DNA from: Hyphomicrobiales bacterium
GTDB lineage: Bacteria; Pseudomonadota; Alphaproteobacteria; Rhizobiales; Rhizobiaceae
Assembly: GCA_900467685.1 (NCBI GenBank)
Contig: UBQX01000010.1
Location: 124,001 to 188,000, forward strand
DNA length: 64,000 nucleotides
Reading direction: 5' to 3'
Made by a program: the position numbers and the translations under genes. Under the pieces are notes generated by a model. The model was not told where the DNA came from and did no database searches. It was given only the letters and a program-made list of their open reading frames with translations. Shown here piece by piece: positions 53,019 to 63,457 of this stretch; positions within the stretch are counted from its first letter, which is position 1; each line of letters begins with the position of its first letter.

Positions 53019-53764
53019 GCCTTGCGCCCTCCAAGCAGATATTCATGATTTCCATCGCCGCCGGCGATGGGTGAGTCCGTGATGCCGAGCGGCGACCAGC
53101 CGGGCTGGGTTGCCAACCACTCGGCCATGTCGGCGGCGATGCGCGGTCCGGCGGACGCATCCTTCAGGATGCCGCCCTTGCCGATCGCCTCTCGCCCCGC
53201 CTCGAACTGCGGCTTGACCAGCAGCACGCAGAAAGCGCCGGGTGCCGCCAGCGAAAGGGCAGGGGGCAGCGCGAGCTTAAGCGAAATGAAGGAAACATCC
53301 GACACGACAGCGCCGATGGAGCGACCCTCAAGATGCGCGACGTCAAGTTCGCGGGCATTGAGCCCTTCCAGATTGGCAACACGCGCATGGCCGGTCAGGC
53401 TCTCATGCAACTGGTCATGGCCCACATCCACTGCGGTCACATGCCGCGCGCCGCGCTCCAGCAGGACCTGCGTGAACCCGCCCGTGGACGCGCCGATGTC
53501 AAGACAGTCGAGCCCGTCCGGCGAAAGCGCGAAGTGGTCGAGCGCGGCAATCAGCTTCAGCGCCGCGCGCGAGACATAGGCCTGCGCCGGATCGTCGATC
53601 TCGATCGTCGCAGAAGCGGAAACCGTCTGTCCCGGCTTGGTCACAGGCTTGCCATCGATGCGCACGGTGCCGCGCGCAATCGCGTCGCGGGCGCGCGAGC
53701 GGGTCGCGAAATGGCCCTGCGCGACGAGCATCTGGTCGAGCCGCTGTTGATCACCTGTTGTCAT
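53015..53764 (-). CDS. tlyA: TlyA family S4/FtsJ RNA methyltransferase
   Basis: The 249-residue protein has an N-terminal S4 RNA-binding domain (RLDQMLVAQGHFATRSRARDAI) and a C-terminal FtsJ-type methyltransferase with CLDIGASTGGFTQVLLE. TlyA of mycobacteria makes 2'-O-methyl cytidine in 16S and 23S rRNA; some annotations call it hemolysin. ATG 53764 lacks a strong ribosome-binding site. It overlaps the next gene by four bases. Confidence 0.92.
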   Translation of the reverse strand: MTTGDQQRLDQMLVAQGHFATRSRARDAIARGTVRIDGKPVTKPGQTVSASATIEIDDPAQAYVSRAALKLIAALDHFALSPDGLDCLDIGASTGGFTQVLLERGARHVTAVDVGHDQLHESLTGHARVANLEGLNARELDVAHLEGRSIGAVVSDVSFISLKLALPPALSLAAPGAFCVLLVKPQFEAGREAIGKGGILKDASAGPRIAADMAEWLATQPGWSPLGITDSPIAGGDGNHEYLLGGRKA

Positions 53765-53902
53765 GCCGCCGTCTTGGCCCGCGCGTCCCGACAACGCAAG
53801 AAAAATCGGTATTCGACCCGTGCAGGACGCCGCCAAAGCGGTTTCATTCCTGCGGAAGGGCGTGGCGGAAAATCGCTATAATCCATTGAAAAACAAGCGT
53901 AT

Positions 53903-53932
53903 TTGACAATCGTCAAGTTTGAATTTTAGCAT
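53903..53932 (+). promoter_or_regulatory. Promoter with overlapping inverted repeat upstream of the chemoreceptor
   Basis: TTGACA (53903-53908) and TAGCAT (53927-53932), 18 bases apart, are a plausible housekeeping promoter. TTGAC (53903-53907) and GTCAA (53912-53916) are inverse copies around AATC on the -35 element, which is a typical repressor layout. They lie about 90 bases before the start codon. Confidence 0.45.
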
Positions 53933-54003
53933 ACCTTAACGGATTCCCGGCTAGGGTGGATGGTGAAAGGCTTCGCCCCCGCGCGGAGCGGTTGGAGCTT
54001 GCC

Positions 54004-55854
54004 ATGTTGTCCAGACTTCGCGCACTTCCCCTCACTGCGCAGATCCTGCTGAGCGTGTCCGCCGTGCTGATTGCAGGCGAGGCCCTGAAGGTGGCAAACG
54101 ACATTGCGGGCGACAAGCGCCGCATCGAGACGAATGGCGAGCTGCGTGGCAATGCAGCCCTCGACATGCTGGAAGCGGTTCACGTCCAGGCCATGCTCAA
54201 TCGCGGCCAGATCGAGGATGGCGACCCGGCGGTGGAAACGCTGAACGGCACGATGGCTCAGTTCTCCAAGTCAAATGCCGGCATAGGCATCTGGATCGTC
54301 ATGGCCGACAAGGTCCTGAACTTCCAGAAGGAGCAGGGCAGCCGCCAATTGCCGGCGCACGACGATTTCGACAAGCAGGTTCTCACCTCGAAGGAGCGCG
54401 CCGCAACCGTCGCCAACGGCACGACGCTGCGCATCTCCCGCCCGGTCATTCTGGGGCAGGGCAGTGCGGCGGATGAGCGCTGCGGCACCTGCCACACCGG
54501 CATGATGGATATCCAGCCGGGCGAGGCCATGGGCGTCTATAGCGCCGCCGTCGATCTCGGTCCCGATCTCGCCGCCTGGCAGCAGCGGCTGACGGGTCGT
54601 GTCCTGACCGGCCTCGGCACACTGGCCGTCACGCTCATCCTCATCTTCGGCCTCCTGCGCCTCACCACCTTGCGACCTCTTCGCCGGCTTGCCGCGCTCA
54701 CCAGCCGCCTTGCCGCAGGCGATCTCTCCATCTCCACCGGCATGGCCCGGCGCAAGGACGAGATCGGTGCGCTCGCCCGCTCGCTTGATGTCTTCCGCGA
54801 TGCGTCTGCCGCCAACAAGCGGCTGGAAAAGGAGGCGGAAGAACATCGTCTCACCGCCGAGGCGGATCGTCTGGCCGCGCAGGAAAAGGCGGAAGCCGAT
54901 GCTGCCGAACGGCTGCGCATTGCCACCTCCGGCCTTGCAGGCGGCCTCAAGCGTCTCGCCTCCGGGGATCTTTCCGTCAGCCTCGATAGCCGCTTCGCGC
55001 CGGAATTCGAGGAACTGCGCAAGGACTTCAACGAATCCGTCCGCCAGCTCGGCGAAACGCTGATCGCCATCCGCGATGCCGCCGGCTCCATCGACCAGGG
55101 CAGCAACGAAATTGCCTCCGGCGTCGGCGAATTGTCGAAGCGCACCGAGAGCCAGGCCGCCTCGCTCGACGAGACAACGGAAGCGCTCGCCCAGATCACC
55201 CAGCATGTAGCCTCCTCCGCCAAGCGTGTGGCGGAAGCCCGCAACGTGGCAGCGCAGGCGAATGACAGCGCCCGCAAGTCCGGCACGGTCGTTGCCAATG
55301 CCGAAGAAGCGATGGGCCGCATCGAGGAATCCTCGTCGAAGATTGCCAATATCATCAGCGTCATCGATGAAATCGCCTTCCAGACCAACCTTCTCGCTCT
55401 GAATGCCGGTGTTGAGGCAGCGCGCGCGGGTGACGCCGGCAAGGGTTTCGCGGTCGTGGCGCAGGAAGTGCGCGCGCTGGCTGGCCGTTCCGCCGACGCG
55501 GCGCGCGAGATCAAGACGCTGATCGAGAATTCCTCCCGCGAGGTCGCCGGCGGTGTCGCCCATGTCCGTGACACGGGCGAGGCGCTGAACATGATCAGCA
55601 CCCATATTGTCTCGATCAACGAGCTGATGGACGCGATCACCAAAGCCAGCGGCGAACAGTCGACCAGCCTCGATGCCGTCAACCGTGCGCTCGGCACGCT
55701 GGATCATGTGACCCAGCAGAACGTCTCCATGGTGGAACGCACGGACGCGGCCACCAACGGCCTCGCCAGAGAGGCCTCGCATCTGCGCGAAATGGTGGGA
55801 CGCTTCAAGTTGTCGGACGGCCAGTGGGTGAGCCGGTCGCGCGACGCTGCCTGA
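54004..55854 (+). CDS. Chemoreceptor (MCP) with a periplasmic c-type heme sensor domain
   Basis: The 616-residue receptor has an N-terminal membrane helix (about 10-30), a periplasmic domain of about 170 residues, a second helix (about 205-225), HAMP, and the signalling domain with the hairpin tip [32 protein letters not shown]. The periplasmic part contains Cys160-Gly-Thr-Cys163-His164, a CxxCH heme-attachment site, in a context similar to the DUF3365/Tll0287-like heme sensors. There is no C-terminal CheR-binding pentapeptide. ATG 54004 follows GGAG. The heme would sense redox state or a small gas. Confidence 0.92.
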   Translation: MLSRLRALPLTAQILLSVSAVLIAGEALKVANDIAGDKRRIETNGELRGNAALDMLEAVHVQAMLNRGQIEDGDPAVETLNGTMAQFSKSNAGIGIWIVMADKVLNFQKEQGSRQLPAHDDFDKQVLTSKERAATVANGTTLRISRPVILGQGSAADERCGTCHTGMMDIQPGEAMGVYSAAVDLGPDLAAWQQRLTGRVLTGLGTLAVTLILIFGLLRLTTLRPLRRLAALTSRLAAGDLSISTGMARRKDEIGALARSLDVFRDASAANKRLEKEAEEHRLTAEADRLAAQEKAEADAAERLRIATSGLAGGLKRLASGDLSVSLDSRFAPEFEELRKDFNESVRQLGETLIAIRDAAGSIDQGSNEIASGVGELSKRTESQAASLDETTEALAQITQHVASSAKRVAEARNVAAQANDSARKSGTVVANAEEAMGRIEESSSKIANIISVIDEIAFQTNLLALNAGVEAARAGDAGKGFAVVAQEVRALAGRSADAAREIKTLIENSSREVAGGVAHVRDTGEALNMISTHIVSINELMDAITKASGEQSTSLDAVNRALGTLDHVTQQNVSMVERTDAATNGLAREASHLREMVGRFKLSDGQWVSRSRDAA

Positions 55855-55930
55855 TCTTGCCCGGCAGTCTCTTGCCGGAACCCGCGCGCCGTGCTTATCG
55901 TCTGTCCACGACTTGAGGGGACGGACAGAC

Positions 55931-56959
55931 ATGACGAAGACAGTGCAAGCCCTTTGCGCTCTGGCGGCGCTTGCTCTTACGGGCGCGGTCGCCCCCGCTC
56001 TTGGCAATGACTCGACCGCGCAGATGAAGACCGGCGGTCTCGAGTTCGTCCAGACCGACGATATCGAGATGGCCGAGGAAAAGCTTTATGTCTCGCCGGA
56101 CAAGGTCACGGTGGAATACCGCTTCCACAACAAGGCGACGAAGGACATCGAAGCGCTGGTCGCCTTCCCGATGCCGAACCTCGAAAGCGGCGTCGAACTC
56201 AACGTGGCGATCGATTACGATGCCGGCGACAACTTCCTTGGCTTCACCGTCAATCAGGACGGCAAGGACATCAAGCCGGAACTGCAGCAGAAGACGCTGG
56301 TCCATGGCGTCGACCTGACGGACCGCCTGAAGGCGCTCAACATCCCGCTCATCCCCAATTCGCAAGCCTCGACCGAAGCGCTTGAAAAGCTGCCCGCCGA
56401 CAAGCTGGCCGAACTTGTCACGCTCGGCCTCGTGCGGGTCGATCAATGGGACGACGGCAAGGGCCTTAAGGATCACCCGACGTCGAACTGGACGCTGAAT
56501 TCCGTCTACTGGTGGAAGACCGTCTATCCGGCCGGCAAGGACGTGATCGTCAAGCACATCTACAAGACCAGCGTCGGCGGGACTGTGGACGTGACCTATC
56601 TGGATGAAAACGGCCAGCCGAAGGGCGAGCAGTGGAACGACTACGTCAAACGCTATTGCCTGGACGACAACATGGTGAAGGTCGCCCAGAAGAGCTGGAA
56701 ACAGAACCAGGCCGGCAAGGGCCCGCTCTATGTCGAGAACTGGATTTCCTACATCCTGATGACCGGCAACAACTGGGCCGGCCCCATCGGCAAGTTCACG
56801 CTGACGGTAGACAAGGGCAAGCCAGAAAACATCATCAGCCTCTGCGGCGACGGCATCAAGAAGACGGGTGCAACGACCTTCGAGATGCAGAAGACGGATT
56901 TCTATCCCGAGCGGGATCTGGAAATCCTGCTGCTGGTGTCGGCGAATTTTCAGCAGTGA
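55931..56959 (+). CDS. DUF4424 domain protein, secreted
   Basis: The 342-residue protein has a signal peptide (MTKTVQALCALAALALTGAVA) followed by NDSTAQMKTGGLEFVQTDDI and later ALVAFPMPNLESG and KTVYPAGKDVIVKHIYKT, matching DUF4424. It is predicted periplasmic and mostly beta-sheet. Function is unknown. ATG 55931 follows GAGGGGACGG. It lies 76 bases after the chemoreceptor and could share its transcript; a joint role is speculation. Confidence 0.8.
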   Translation: MTKTVQALCALAALALTGAVAPALGNDSTAQMKTGGLEFVQTDDIEMAEEKLYVSPDKVTVEYRFHNKATKDIEALVAFPMPNLESGVELNVAIDYDAGDNFLGFTVNQDGKDIKPELQQKTLVHGVDLTDRLKALNIPLIPNSQASTEALEKLPADKLAELVTLGLVRVDQWDDGKGLKDHPTSNWTLNSVYWWKTVYPAGKDVIVKHIYKTSVGGTVDVTYLDENGQPKGEQWNDYVKRYCLDDNMVKVAQKSWKQNQAGKGPLYVENWISYILMTGNNWAGPIGKFTLTVDKGKPENIISLCGDGIKKTGATTFEMQKTDFYPERDLEILLLVSANFQQ

Positions 56960-56963
56960 GGCG

Positions 56964-58877
56964 TCACGCGCGCTGCGTCAGGTGCGCGGTCCCCAGCGCC
57001 GCGAACACCGTCCTGACGATGCCCTCGCGATCCAGACCGGCCTTGGCATACATGGCCTCGGGCTTGGCCTGATCCATCCACACATCCGGGAGAACCATCG
57101 GGCGCACCTTCAGGCCGCCGTCGATCAGGCCTTCGCGGGCGAGGAATTGCAGGACGTGGCTTGCAAAGCCGCCAATCGCGCCTTCCTCGATGGTGACCAG
57201 CACTTCGTGCTCGCGTGCCAGACGGCGGATCATGTCCTCGTCGAGCGGCTTGGCAAAGCGCGCATCCGCTACGGTCGTCGAGAGACCGGCAGCCTCCAGA
57301 TCTTCCGCCGCCAGCAGACACTCCGCCAGACGCGTCCCGAAGGAGAGGAGGGCCACCTTGGTACCTTCCTTGACGATGCGGCCCTTGCCGATCTCCAGGA
57401 TCGCGCCGCGCTCCGGCATCTCGACGCCGACGCCTTCGCCGCGCGGATAGCGGAACGAGATCGGACCTTCGTCATAGGCAACGGCGGTGCGCACCATATG
57501 CTTCAGCTCCGCCTCGTCGGAAGCTGCCATGACGACGAAGCCCGGCAGCATGGCGAGATAGCCGGTGTCGAACGAACCCGCATGCGTCGGCCCGTCTGCG
57601 CCGACGAAACCGGCGCGGTCGATGGGGAAGCGTACGGGCAGCTTCTGGATCGCCACGTCATGCACGACCTGGTCATAGGCGCGCTGCAGGAAGGTGGAAT
57701 AGAGCGCCGCAAAGGGCTTCATCCCGTCGCAGGCAAGGCCGGCGGCAAAGGTCACGGCATGCTGCTCGGCAATGCCCACATCGAAGGTGCGGGCGGGAAA
57801 GGCATCGGCAAACTTGTCGACGCCCGTGCCCGACGGCATGGCGGCGGTGATGGCGACGATCTTGTCGTCGAGCGCGCCTTCCTGCACGAGCGTTTCGCCG
57901 AAAACGGCGGTGTAGCTCGGTGCATTCGGCTTCACCTTGGCCTGTGCGCCGGTGATGACGTCGAACTTGTTGACGCCGTGATACTTGTCGGCGGCGGCTT
58001 CGGCAGGTGCATAGCCCTTGCCCTTCTGCGTCACGACATGGATCAGCACCGGGCCCTGCTGGTTGTCGCGCACGTTGCGCAGAACGGGAAGAAGGTGCTC
58101 GAAGGAATGGCCGTCGATGGGGCCGATATGATAGAAGCCCAGCTCCTCGAACATTGTGCCGCCGGTGACGTAGCCGCGTGCGTGTTCGACCGCCCGCGTG
58201 ATGGCGCGGTCCACGGTCTTGCCGAGATAGGCCGTCAGCTTCTTGCCGAATTCGCGCACGCCCATATAGGTGCGGCCGGAGGCGAGACGCGCCAGATAGG
58301 CGCTCATCGCGCCCGTCGGCGGGGCAATCGACATGTCGTTGTCGTTGAGGATGACGATAAGGCGGGCATCCAGCGCGCCTGCATTGTTCAGCGCCTCGAA
58401 GGCCATGCCGGCCGACATCGCGCCATCGCCGATGACGGCAATCACGCGCCGGTCGCTGCCCTGCAGATCGGCGGCAACGGCCATGCCGAGGCCTGCGGAA
58501 ATCGAGGTGGAGGAATGTCCGGCGCCAAAGGGATCGTATTCGCTCTCACCGCGCTTGGTGAAGCCGGAAAGGCCGTCTTCCTGGCGCAGCGTGCGAATGC
58601 GCTCGCGGCGGCCGGTGAGGATCTTGTGCGGATAACACTGATGGCCGACATCGAAGATAATGCGGTCGTCCGGCGTGTTGAAAACCTTGTGCAGCGCAAT
58701 CGTCAGCTCGACGACGCCCAGACCCGCGCCCAGATGCCCACCCGTCTTGGAGACAGCGTCAATCATCTCCGCGCGCAGCTCGGAAGCAAGCTGCGGCAGA
58801 TCACGGTCTTCGACCTGTTTCAGGTCCGCCGGAATATGGACGGTGTCGAGCAGAGGGGTGGAGGGTACGCTCGTCAA
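56964..58877 (-). CDS. dxs: 1-deoxy-D-xylulose-5-phosphate synthase
   Basis: Dxs starts the MEP pathway by joining pyruvate and glyceraldehyde 3-phosphate, using thiamine diphosphate. The 637-residue protein has [13 protein letters not shown] near residue 80, the ThDP motif [15 protein letters not shown] near residue 155, and [19 protein letters not shown] and the transketolase C-terminal domain. The start is TTG 58877; no ATG precedes it in frame near the correct place, and the family N-terminus follows (VPSTPLLD). The stop is four bases from the convergent DUF4424 gene. Confidence 0.96.
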   Translation of the reverse strand: MTSVPSTPLLDTVHIPADLKQVEDRDLPQLASELRAEMIDAVSKTGGHLGAGLGVVELTIALHKVFNTPDDRIIFDVGHQCYPHKILTGRRERIRTLRQEDGLSGFTKRGESEYDPFGAGHSSTSISAGLGMAVAADLQGSDRRVIAVIGDGAMSAGMAFEALNNAGALDARLIVILNDNDMSIAPPTGAMSAYLARLASGRTYMGVREFGKKLTAYLGKTVDRAITRAVEHARGYVTGGTMFEELGFYHIGPIDGHSFEHLLPVLRNVRDNQQGPVLIHVVTQKGKGYAPAEAAADKYHGVNKFDVITGAQAKVKPNAPSYTAVFGETLVQEGALDDKIVAITAAMPSGTGVDKFADAFPARTFDVGIAEQHAVTFAAGLACDGMKPFAALYSTFLQRAYDQVVHDVAIQKLPVRFPIDRAGFVGADGPTHAGSFDTGYLAMLPGFVVMAASDEAELKHMVRTAVAYDEGPISFRYPRGEGVGVEMPERGAILEIGKGRIVKEGTKVALLSFGTRLAECLLAAEDLEAAGLSTTVADARFAKPLDEDMIRRLAREHEVLVTIEEGAIGGFASHVLQFLAREGLIDGGLKVRPMVLPDVWMDQAKPEAMYAKAGLDREGIVRTVFAALGTAHLTQRA

Positions 58878-59110
58878 TGGATCTCGGCCTTCTCAAGCAA
58901 TTCCGGCAGACTTGCGTCGCCGCGTCGTTTCCGGAATCGCATTTACAAAAATACTGTAAGCAAGTCAGGCGACAGGACTGTCGCCACTCATGCCCGTTTC
59001 ATGCCTGCTCTTCTTGCCGGTCAAGCAATCCACTGCCTATAGTCCATCGTGTTCCGCGTTGAAAGCGGCAAGACGATGACGCGAAACGATCATCTCAAGA
59101 ATAATCCATT

Positions 59111-60034
59111 TCAGCCTTGCGGCAAAGGCGTGAACTCTTCCTCGTCACCCGGCACGATGTCGAAGCGGCCGGTTTTCCACTCTTCCTTCGCCTGTTCGAT
59201 CCGCTCCTTGGACGAGGAGACGAAATTCCACCAGATATAGCGCTTGGAGCTGAGCGCATCGCCGCCGAAGAACATGACATGCGCGCCGAGCGGCCCGGCC
59301 TCGAACAGAATGGCGTCGCGCGGGCTCAAGACCAGCAACTGGTCCGCCTCGAACGTCGTTCCGGCCACCGTGACCGTGCCGGCAAGAACATAGGCCGCGC
59401 GCTCCTCCCACTTCGGCGCCAGCGAGAAGCGGGCGCCGGGATCGAGCTTGATGTCGAGATAGAGCGTGCCCGTCGGCACTTTCACCGGCGATGCCATGCC
59501 CTCATAGGCCCCGATCACGAGCCGGCCCTGAAGTCCGGCCTGTGAGAATTCTGGCATGACGGCGGCTTCCGTATGCGCAAAGCTCGGGTCGATCTCTTCC
59601 AACTGGTCCGGCAGCGCCAGCCAGGTCTGCAGGCCGGAAATCGATTGCGGATGGCCGCGCAGCTTTTCCGGCGACCGTTCGGAATGGACGATGCCGCGCC
59701 CCGCCGTCATCAGGTTGATGTCGCCCGGCTGGATGACCATGTCGTTGCCGAGGCTGTCCTTGTGGGTGATCTGCCCGTCGAAAAGATAGGTGACGGTCGA
59801 GAGCCCGATATGCGGGTGAGGGCGCACATCGAGCGCCGCATCCGCCTTGAGAACGGCAGGCCCCATCCGGTCGAAGAAGATGAACGGCCCGACCAGCCGG
59901 CGCTTGGCCGAGGGCAGGGCGCGCCGCACTTCCAGCCCGCCGATATCGCTCGTGCGCGGCACGATCAGCAGTTCGACGGCATCGCAGGCGCGCGCGTCGC
60001 CGGGTTCGGGGTCCTGTCCGGGAAAGAAGGACAT
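59111..60034 (-). CDS. Pirin family protein
   Basis: The 307-residue cupin protein has the pirin pattern: VRPHPHIGLSTVTYLFDG with the metal-binding histidines near residue 70, and MTAGRGIVHSE with a further His. Pirins include quercetinases and regulators of pyruvate metabolism; the role here is not known. ATG 60034 follows AAGGAAG; an earlier ATG is less likely. It is divergent from marR. Confidence 0.9.
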   Translation of the reverse strand: MSFFPGQDPEPGDARACDAVELLIVPRTSDIGGLEVRRALPSAKRRLVGPFIFFDRMGPAVLKADAALDVRPHPHIGLSTVTYLFDGQITHKDSLGNDMVIQPGDINLMTAGRGIVHSERSPEKLRGHPQSISGLQTWLALPDQLEEIDPSFAHTEAAVMPEFSQAGLQGRLVIGAYEGMASPVKVPTGTLYLDIKLDPGARFSLAPKWEERAAYVLAGTVTVAGTTFEADQLLVLSPRDAILFEAGPLGAHVMFFGGDALSSKRYIWWNFVSSSKERIEQAKEEWKTGRFDIVPGDEEEFTPLPQG

Positions 60035-60214
60035 CGGGCTTCCTTTCATCAAATCGTTGACCGCTAAACTACTCGCTCCCGGCGTGAGTGCAATCCGCTG
60101 AAGACAATTCGCTAACCTTCCCTAAGCTTTCCCCGGAGGCGCTGCCTTTTTCGTCACCACCACCGTCACACCCACTTGCGAAACCGCAAGAGAAAATATA
60201 TATGCTGCCTTATT

Positions 60215-60228
60215 ATAAGTAAGCTTAT
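60215..60228. promoter_or_regulatory. Candidate MarR operator upstream of marR-emrAB
   Basis: ATAAG (60215-60219) and CTTAT (60224-60228) are inverse copies around TAAG, inside an AT-rich promoter region about 18 bases before the marR start. MarR proteins bind such palindromes and repress their own operons. Confidence 0.4.
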
Positions 60229-60245
60229 CTTTTCGGACAGAGCTA

Positions 60246-60710
60246 ATGCAAGGGAAAGACCAGACGATCGGGATTTTGTTGCACGACGTTGCGCGGCTGA
60301 TGCGCAAGCGTTTCGAGCAGCGAGCACGGCCGGCCGGTCTCACCCGGTCGCAATGGCAGACCCTGCTTCTTCTTTCGAAGAACGAGGGCATCCATCAAAG
60401 GGCGCTGGCCGAAATCCAGGAGGTCGAGCCGATCACGCTGATGCGGCTGATCGACAAGCTCTCCGACAGAGGTCTCGTCGAACGCCGCAAGCACGAGACG
60501 GATAGGCGGATCTGGATGCTCTACGTCACCGAGCCCGCGCGCCGCCTTCTCCAGGGCATGCATGAGCTGGGCGAAGAAACCCGCAACGAGGCGATGGATG
60601 GCATTCCCGATGCCGACCGGGTGCGGCTGTGCGAATTGCTTGAAACCATGAAATCCAACCTGAGTGAAGGCTGCCGGGCGGCAGCGGAAGTCGAGAAGAG
60701 AAATGTCTGA
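60246..60710 (+). CDS. MarR family transcriptional regulator
   Basis: The 154-residue protein has the MarR winged helix: a recognition part near SQWQTLLLLSKNEGIHQRALAEIQEVEPITLMRLIDKLSDRGLVERR and a wing with DRRIWMLYVT. It is the likely repressor of the following emrAB genes, because they overlap its end and an AT-rich palindrome lies in front. Its ligand is unknown. ATG 60246 lies 20 bases after the palindrome. Confidence 0.92.
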   Translation: MQGKDQTIGILLHDVARLMRKRFEQRARPAGLTRSQWQTLLLLSKNEGIHQRALAEIQEVEPITLMRLIDKLSDRGLVERRKHETDRRIWMLYVTEPARRLLQGMHELGEETRNEAMDGIPDADRVRLCELLETMKSNLSEGCRAAAEVEKRNV

Positions 60711-61896
60711 GCCAGTGAAGATCCGCCAGGGTGAAGATGCCGGTGCTGCCAAGATGGAGCGCCCGGCCAATACGTCAGAAGCCAAGAGCACCGTGATTCC
60801 GCCGGAAACCCCGGTGTCGGCGCCCGGCAGGAACAAGCGCTCGCGCGTTCGCGGCCTTCTCTTTGCAGCGCTTCCCATCGCGCTCGTCGTGGGCGGGTAT
60901 TACTATGTCACCGGCGGCCAGCTCGTTTCGGTCGATAACGCCTATGTACAGGCGCGGATTGCCGGTGTTTCCACCGATGTCGCCGGCACGGTGAAGGCGA
61001 TCCAGGTGCATGACAACGAAAAGGTCACGGCCGGCCAGGTCCTCTACAAACTCGACCCCGCGAGCTACCAGATCGCGCTCGATAGCGCCAAGGCGAAGGT
61101 CGATGCAGCGCGCAACGATCTCCTGACGCTGAAGGCGACCTACGCCCAGGATCAGGCCCAGATCACGCAGGCCCAGGCCGATCTTCCCTTCTATGAAGAC
61201 GCCTATGCCCGTGCACAGAAGCTCGTCTCCTCCGCCACCGCCTCCAAGGCGACGCTGGATCAGGCAAGCCACGATCTCGAAGCCGCCAGGCAGAAGGTGG
61301 ACGTCGCCAAGGCCGAGGCTGCCGCGACGCTGGCCAAGCTGAATGGCAATCTGGACCTGCCGCTGGAACAGTTCCCCGAATACATGCAGGCTCAGGCAGC
61401 GGTTGACGATGCCCAGCGCCAGCTCGACCATACGATCGTCAAGGCGCCCTTCGATGGCGTCGCCACCAACGTGAATGCCATCCAGATCGGCAGCTACCTG
61501 CAGCCGGCCCAGACGGCCTTCTCGCTGGTCTCGACGCAGGACATGTGGATCGAAGCCAACCCCAAGGAAACCGAACTCACCTATGTTAAGCCGGGCCAGC
61601 CCGTGACGGTCTCGGTCGATGCCTATCCTGGTGTGACCTGGAAGGGTGAAGTCGCCAGCGTCAGCCCGGCCTCTGCCTCGAGCTTCTCGCTGCTTCCTGC
61701 GCAGAACTCCTCCGGCAACTGGGTGAAGGTCGTGCAGCGCATTCCGCTCCGCGTTGCGGTCCATGCCGAAGACGGCAAGCCGCAGCTGCGCGCCGGCATG
61801 AGCACGGAAGTCGACATCGACACCAACCATGCACGCGGCCTGCCGCAATTCGTCGAAAACCTCCTGGGGCGCAGCACGGCCTACGCCCATGAGTAA
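60703..61896 (+). CDS. emrA: EmrA-type membrane fusion protein
   Basis: The 397-residue periplasmic adaptor has one N-terminal membrane helix (about residues 50-70), a lipoyl/barrel-sandwich domain with VDNAYVQARIAGVSTDVAG, a long coiled-coil hairpin and a beta-barrel with YPGVTWKGEV. It joins the EmrB pump to an outer-membrane channel. ATG 60703 lies inside the marR end with eight bases of overlap. It overlaps the emrB start by eight bases too. Confidence 0.93.
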   Translation: MSEPVKIRQGEDAGAAKMERPANTSEAKSTVIPPETPVSAPGRNKRSRVRGLLFAALPIALVVGGYYYVTGGQLVSVDNAYVQARIAGVSTDVAGTVKAIQVHDNEKVTAGQVLYKLDPASYQIALDSAKAKVDAARNDLLTLKATYAQDQAQITQAQADLPFYEDAYARAQKLVSSATASKATLDQASHDLEAARQKVDVAKAEAAATLAKLNGNLDLPLEQFPEYMQAQAAVDDAQRQLDHTIVKAPFDGVATNVNAIQIGSYLQPAQTAFSLVSTQDMWIEANPKETELTYVKPGQPVTVSVDAYPGVTWKGEVASVSPASASSFSLLPAQNSSGNWVKVVQRIPLRVAVHAEDGKPQLRAGMSTEVDIDTNHARGLPQFVENLLGRSTAYAHE

Positions 61897-63451
61897 CGCG
61901 GCAACATCCTCGGCAGGGTTTACCCCCATTGCCAATCGCGGTGCCATCACGGCCTGCGTGATCCTCTCGGTGATCATGCAGGCGCTGGACACCACGATCG
62001 CCAACGTCGCGCTGCCCTATATCCAGGGCAGCGTGTCGGCAAGTGCCGACCAGATTAACTGGGTTCTGACCTCCTATATCGTCGCTGCCGCCATCATGAC
62101 GCCACCGTCGGGATTTCTGGCCGCCAAGTTTGGCCGCAAGCGTATCCTGTCGATCGGCATCATCGGCTTCGTCGTCGCCTCCGTTCTTTGCGGTCTTGCC
62201 CAGTCCATCACCCAGATCGTCGGCTTCCGCCTGCTGCAGGGCTTTTTCGGCGCCGCCCTTGTGCCGCTGTCGCAGAGCATCCTGCTGGACATCTATTCGG
62301 CAGAAGAGCGCGGCCGCGCCATGGCGCTCTTCGGCGTGTCCGTCATGGTCGGCCCCATCCTCGGTCCCGTCATCGGCGGCTGGCTGACCGAGAACATCAG
62401 CTGGCGCTGGGTCTTCTACATCAACGTCCCGATCGGCATCATGGCCGTCATGGGCATTGCCACCTTCGTGAAGGAAACCGAGATCAACGCAAAAGCCAAG
62501 CTCGACTGGTTCGGCTTCGGCATGCTGTCGATTGCCATCGGTGCGCTTCAGTTGATGCTTGACCGCGGCTCGCAGCTCGACTGGTTTTCCTCCGGCGAAA
62601 TCATCATCGAGACGATCGTCGCGGGCGGCGCCTTCTATCTCCTCATCGTGCACATGCTCACCTCGGACAATTCATTCGTGAATCCGCACCTGTTCCTCGA
62701 CCGGAACTTCGCAGTCAGCATGCTGTTCATCTTCGTGGTCGGTGTGGTTCTGCTGGCCTCGCTCGCGCTCTTGACGCCCTATCTGCAGACACTGATGGGC
62801 TATCCGGTCATCACCGCCGGCCTCGTCATGGGACCGCGCGGGATCGGGACGATGCTCTGCATGATGTTCGTCGGCCGCGCCATCGGCAAGGTCGATACGC
62901 GCATTCTGCTCTTCGGCGGCCTCGCCGTCACGGCCTTCGCCATGTATGTCATGACCGGCTGGACGCCCGATATCTCGCAGTGGGAAATCGTCTGGGTGGG
63001 CTTCATCCAGGGGGCGGGGCTTGGCCTTCTCTTCGTGCCGCTGACAACGGTCGCCTTCGCAACCCTGTCTCCCACGCTGCGCGGTGATGGCACCGGCCTC
63101 TACAACCTCTCGCGCAATATCGGCTCGAGCGTGGGCATTGCTGTGGTCTCGGCTCTCTTGACCTCGAACATCCAGATCAACCACGCGGAGATCGGGGCGC
63201 ATGTCAATCCGTTCAACCCGGCGCTTCAGGCGCTGGCGGGTGCCGGGCTGAACCCGAACACGGCGAGCGGATTGTCGACACTCGACGGCCTCGTCACGCT
63301 GCAGTCGACGATCATTGCCTATGCAAATGATTTCAAACTGCTGATGCTGATGTCGATCGTCGTCATGCCGCTGCTTCTGCTTCTGCAGCCGCCGAAGCGG
63401 TCTGCCTCGAATGCGGATCAGGAAGAGGCGATGGAAATCGTGATGGAATAG
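61889..63451 (+). CDS. emrB: EmrB/DHA2-type multidrug MFS transporter
   Basis: The 520-residue pump has fourteen predicted helices, as in the DHA2 family. The signature motif LDTTIANVALPYI lies near residue 35, and SYIVAAAIMTPPSGFLAAKFGRK and GPILGPVIGGWL follow. With EmrA it exports drugs by the proton gradient. ATG 61889 overlaps the emrA end by eight bases. A hairpin after the stop may end the operon. Confidence 0.94.
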   Translation: MSNAATSSAGFTPIANRGAITACVILSVIMQALDTTIANVALPYIQGSVSASADQINWVLTSYIVAAAIMTPPSGFLAAKFGRKRILSIGIIGFVVASVLCGLAQSITQIVGFRLLQGFFGAALVPLSQSILLDIYSAEERGRAMALFGVSVMVGPILGPVIGGWLTENISWRWVFYINVPIGIMAVMGIATFVKETEINAKAKLDWFGFGMLSIAIGALQLMLDRGSQLDWFSSGEIIIETIVAGGAFYLLIVHMLTSDNSFVNPHLFLDRNFAVSMLFIFVVGVVLLASLALLTPYLQTLMGYPVITAGLVMGPRGIGTMLCMMFVGRAIGKVDTRILLFGGLAVTAFAMYVMTGWTPDISQWEIVWVGFIQGAGLGLLFVPLTTVAFATLSPTLRGDGTGLYNLSRNIGSSVGIAVVSALLTSNIQINHAEIGAHVNPFNPALQALAGAGLNPNTASGLSTLDGLVTLQSTIIAYANDFKLLMLMSIVVMPLLLLLQPPKRSASNADQEEAMEIVME

Positions 63452-63457
63452 GAAAGG

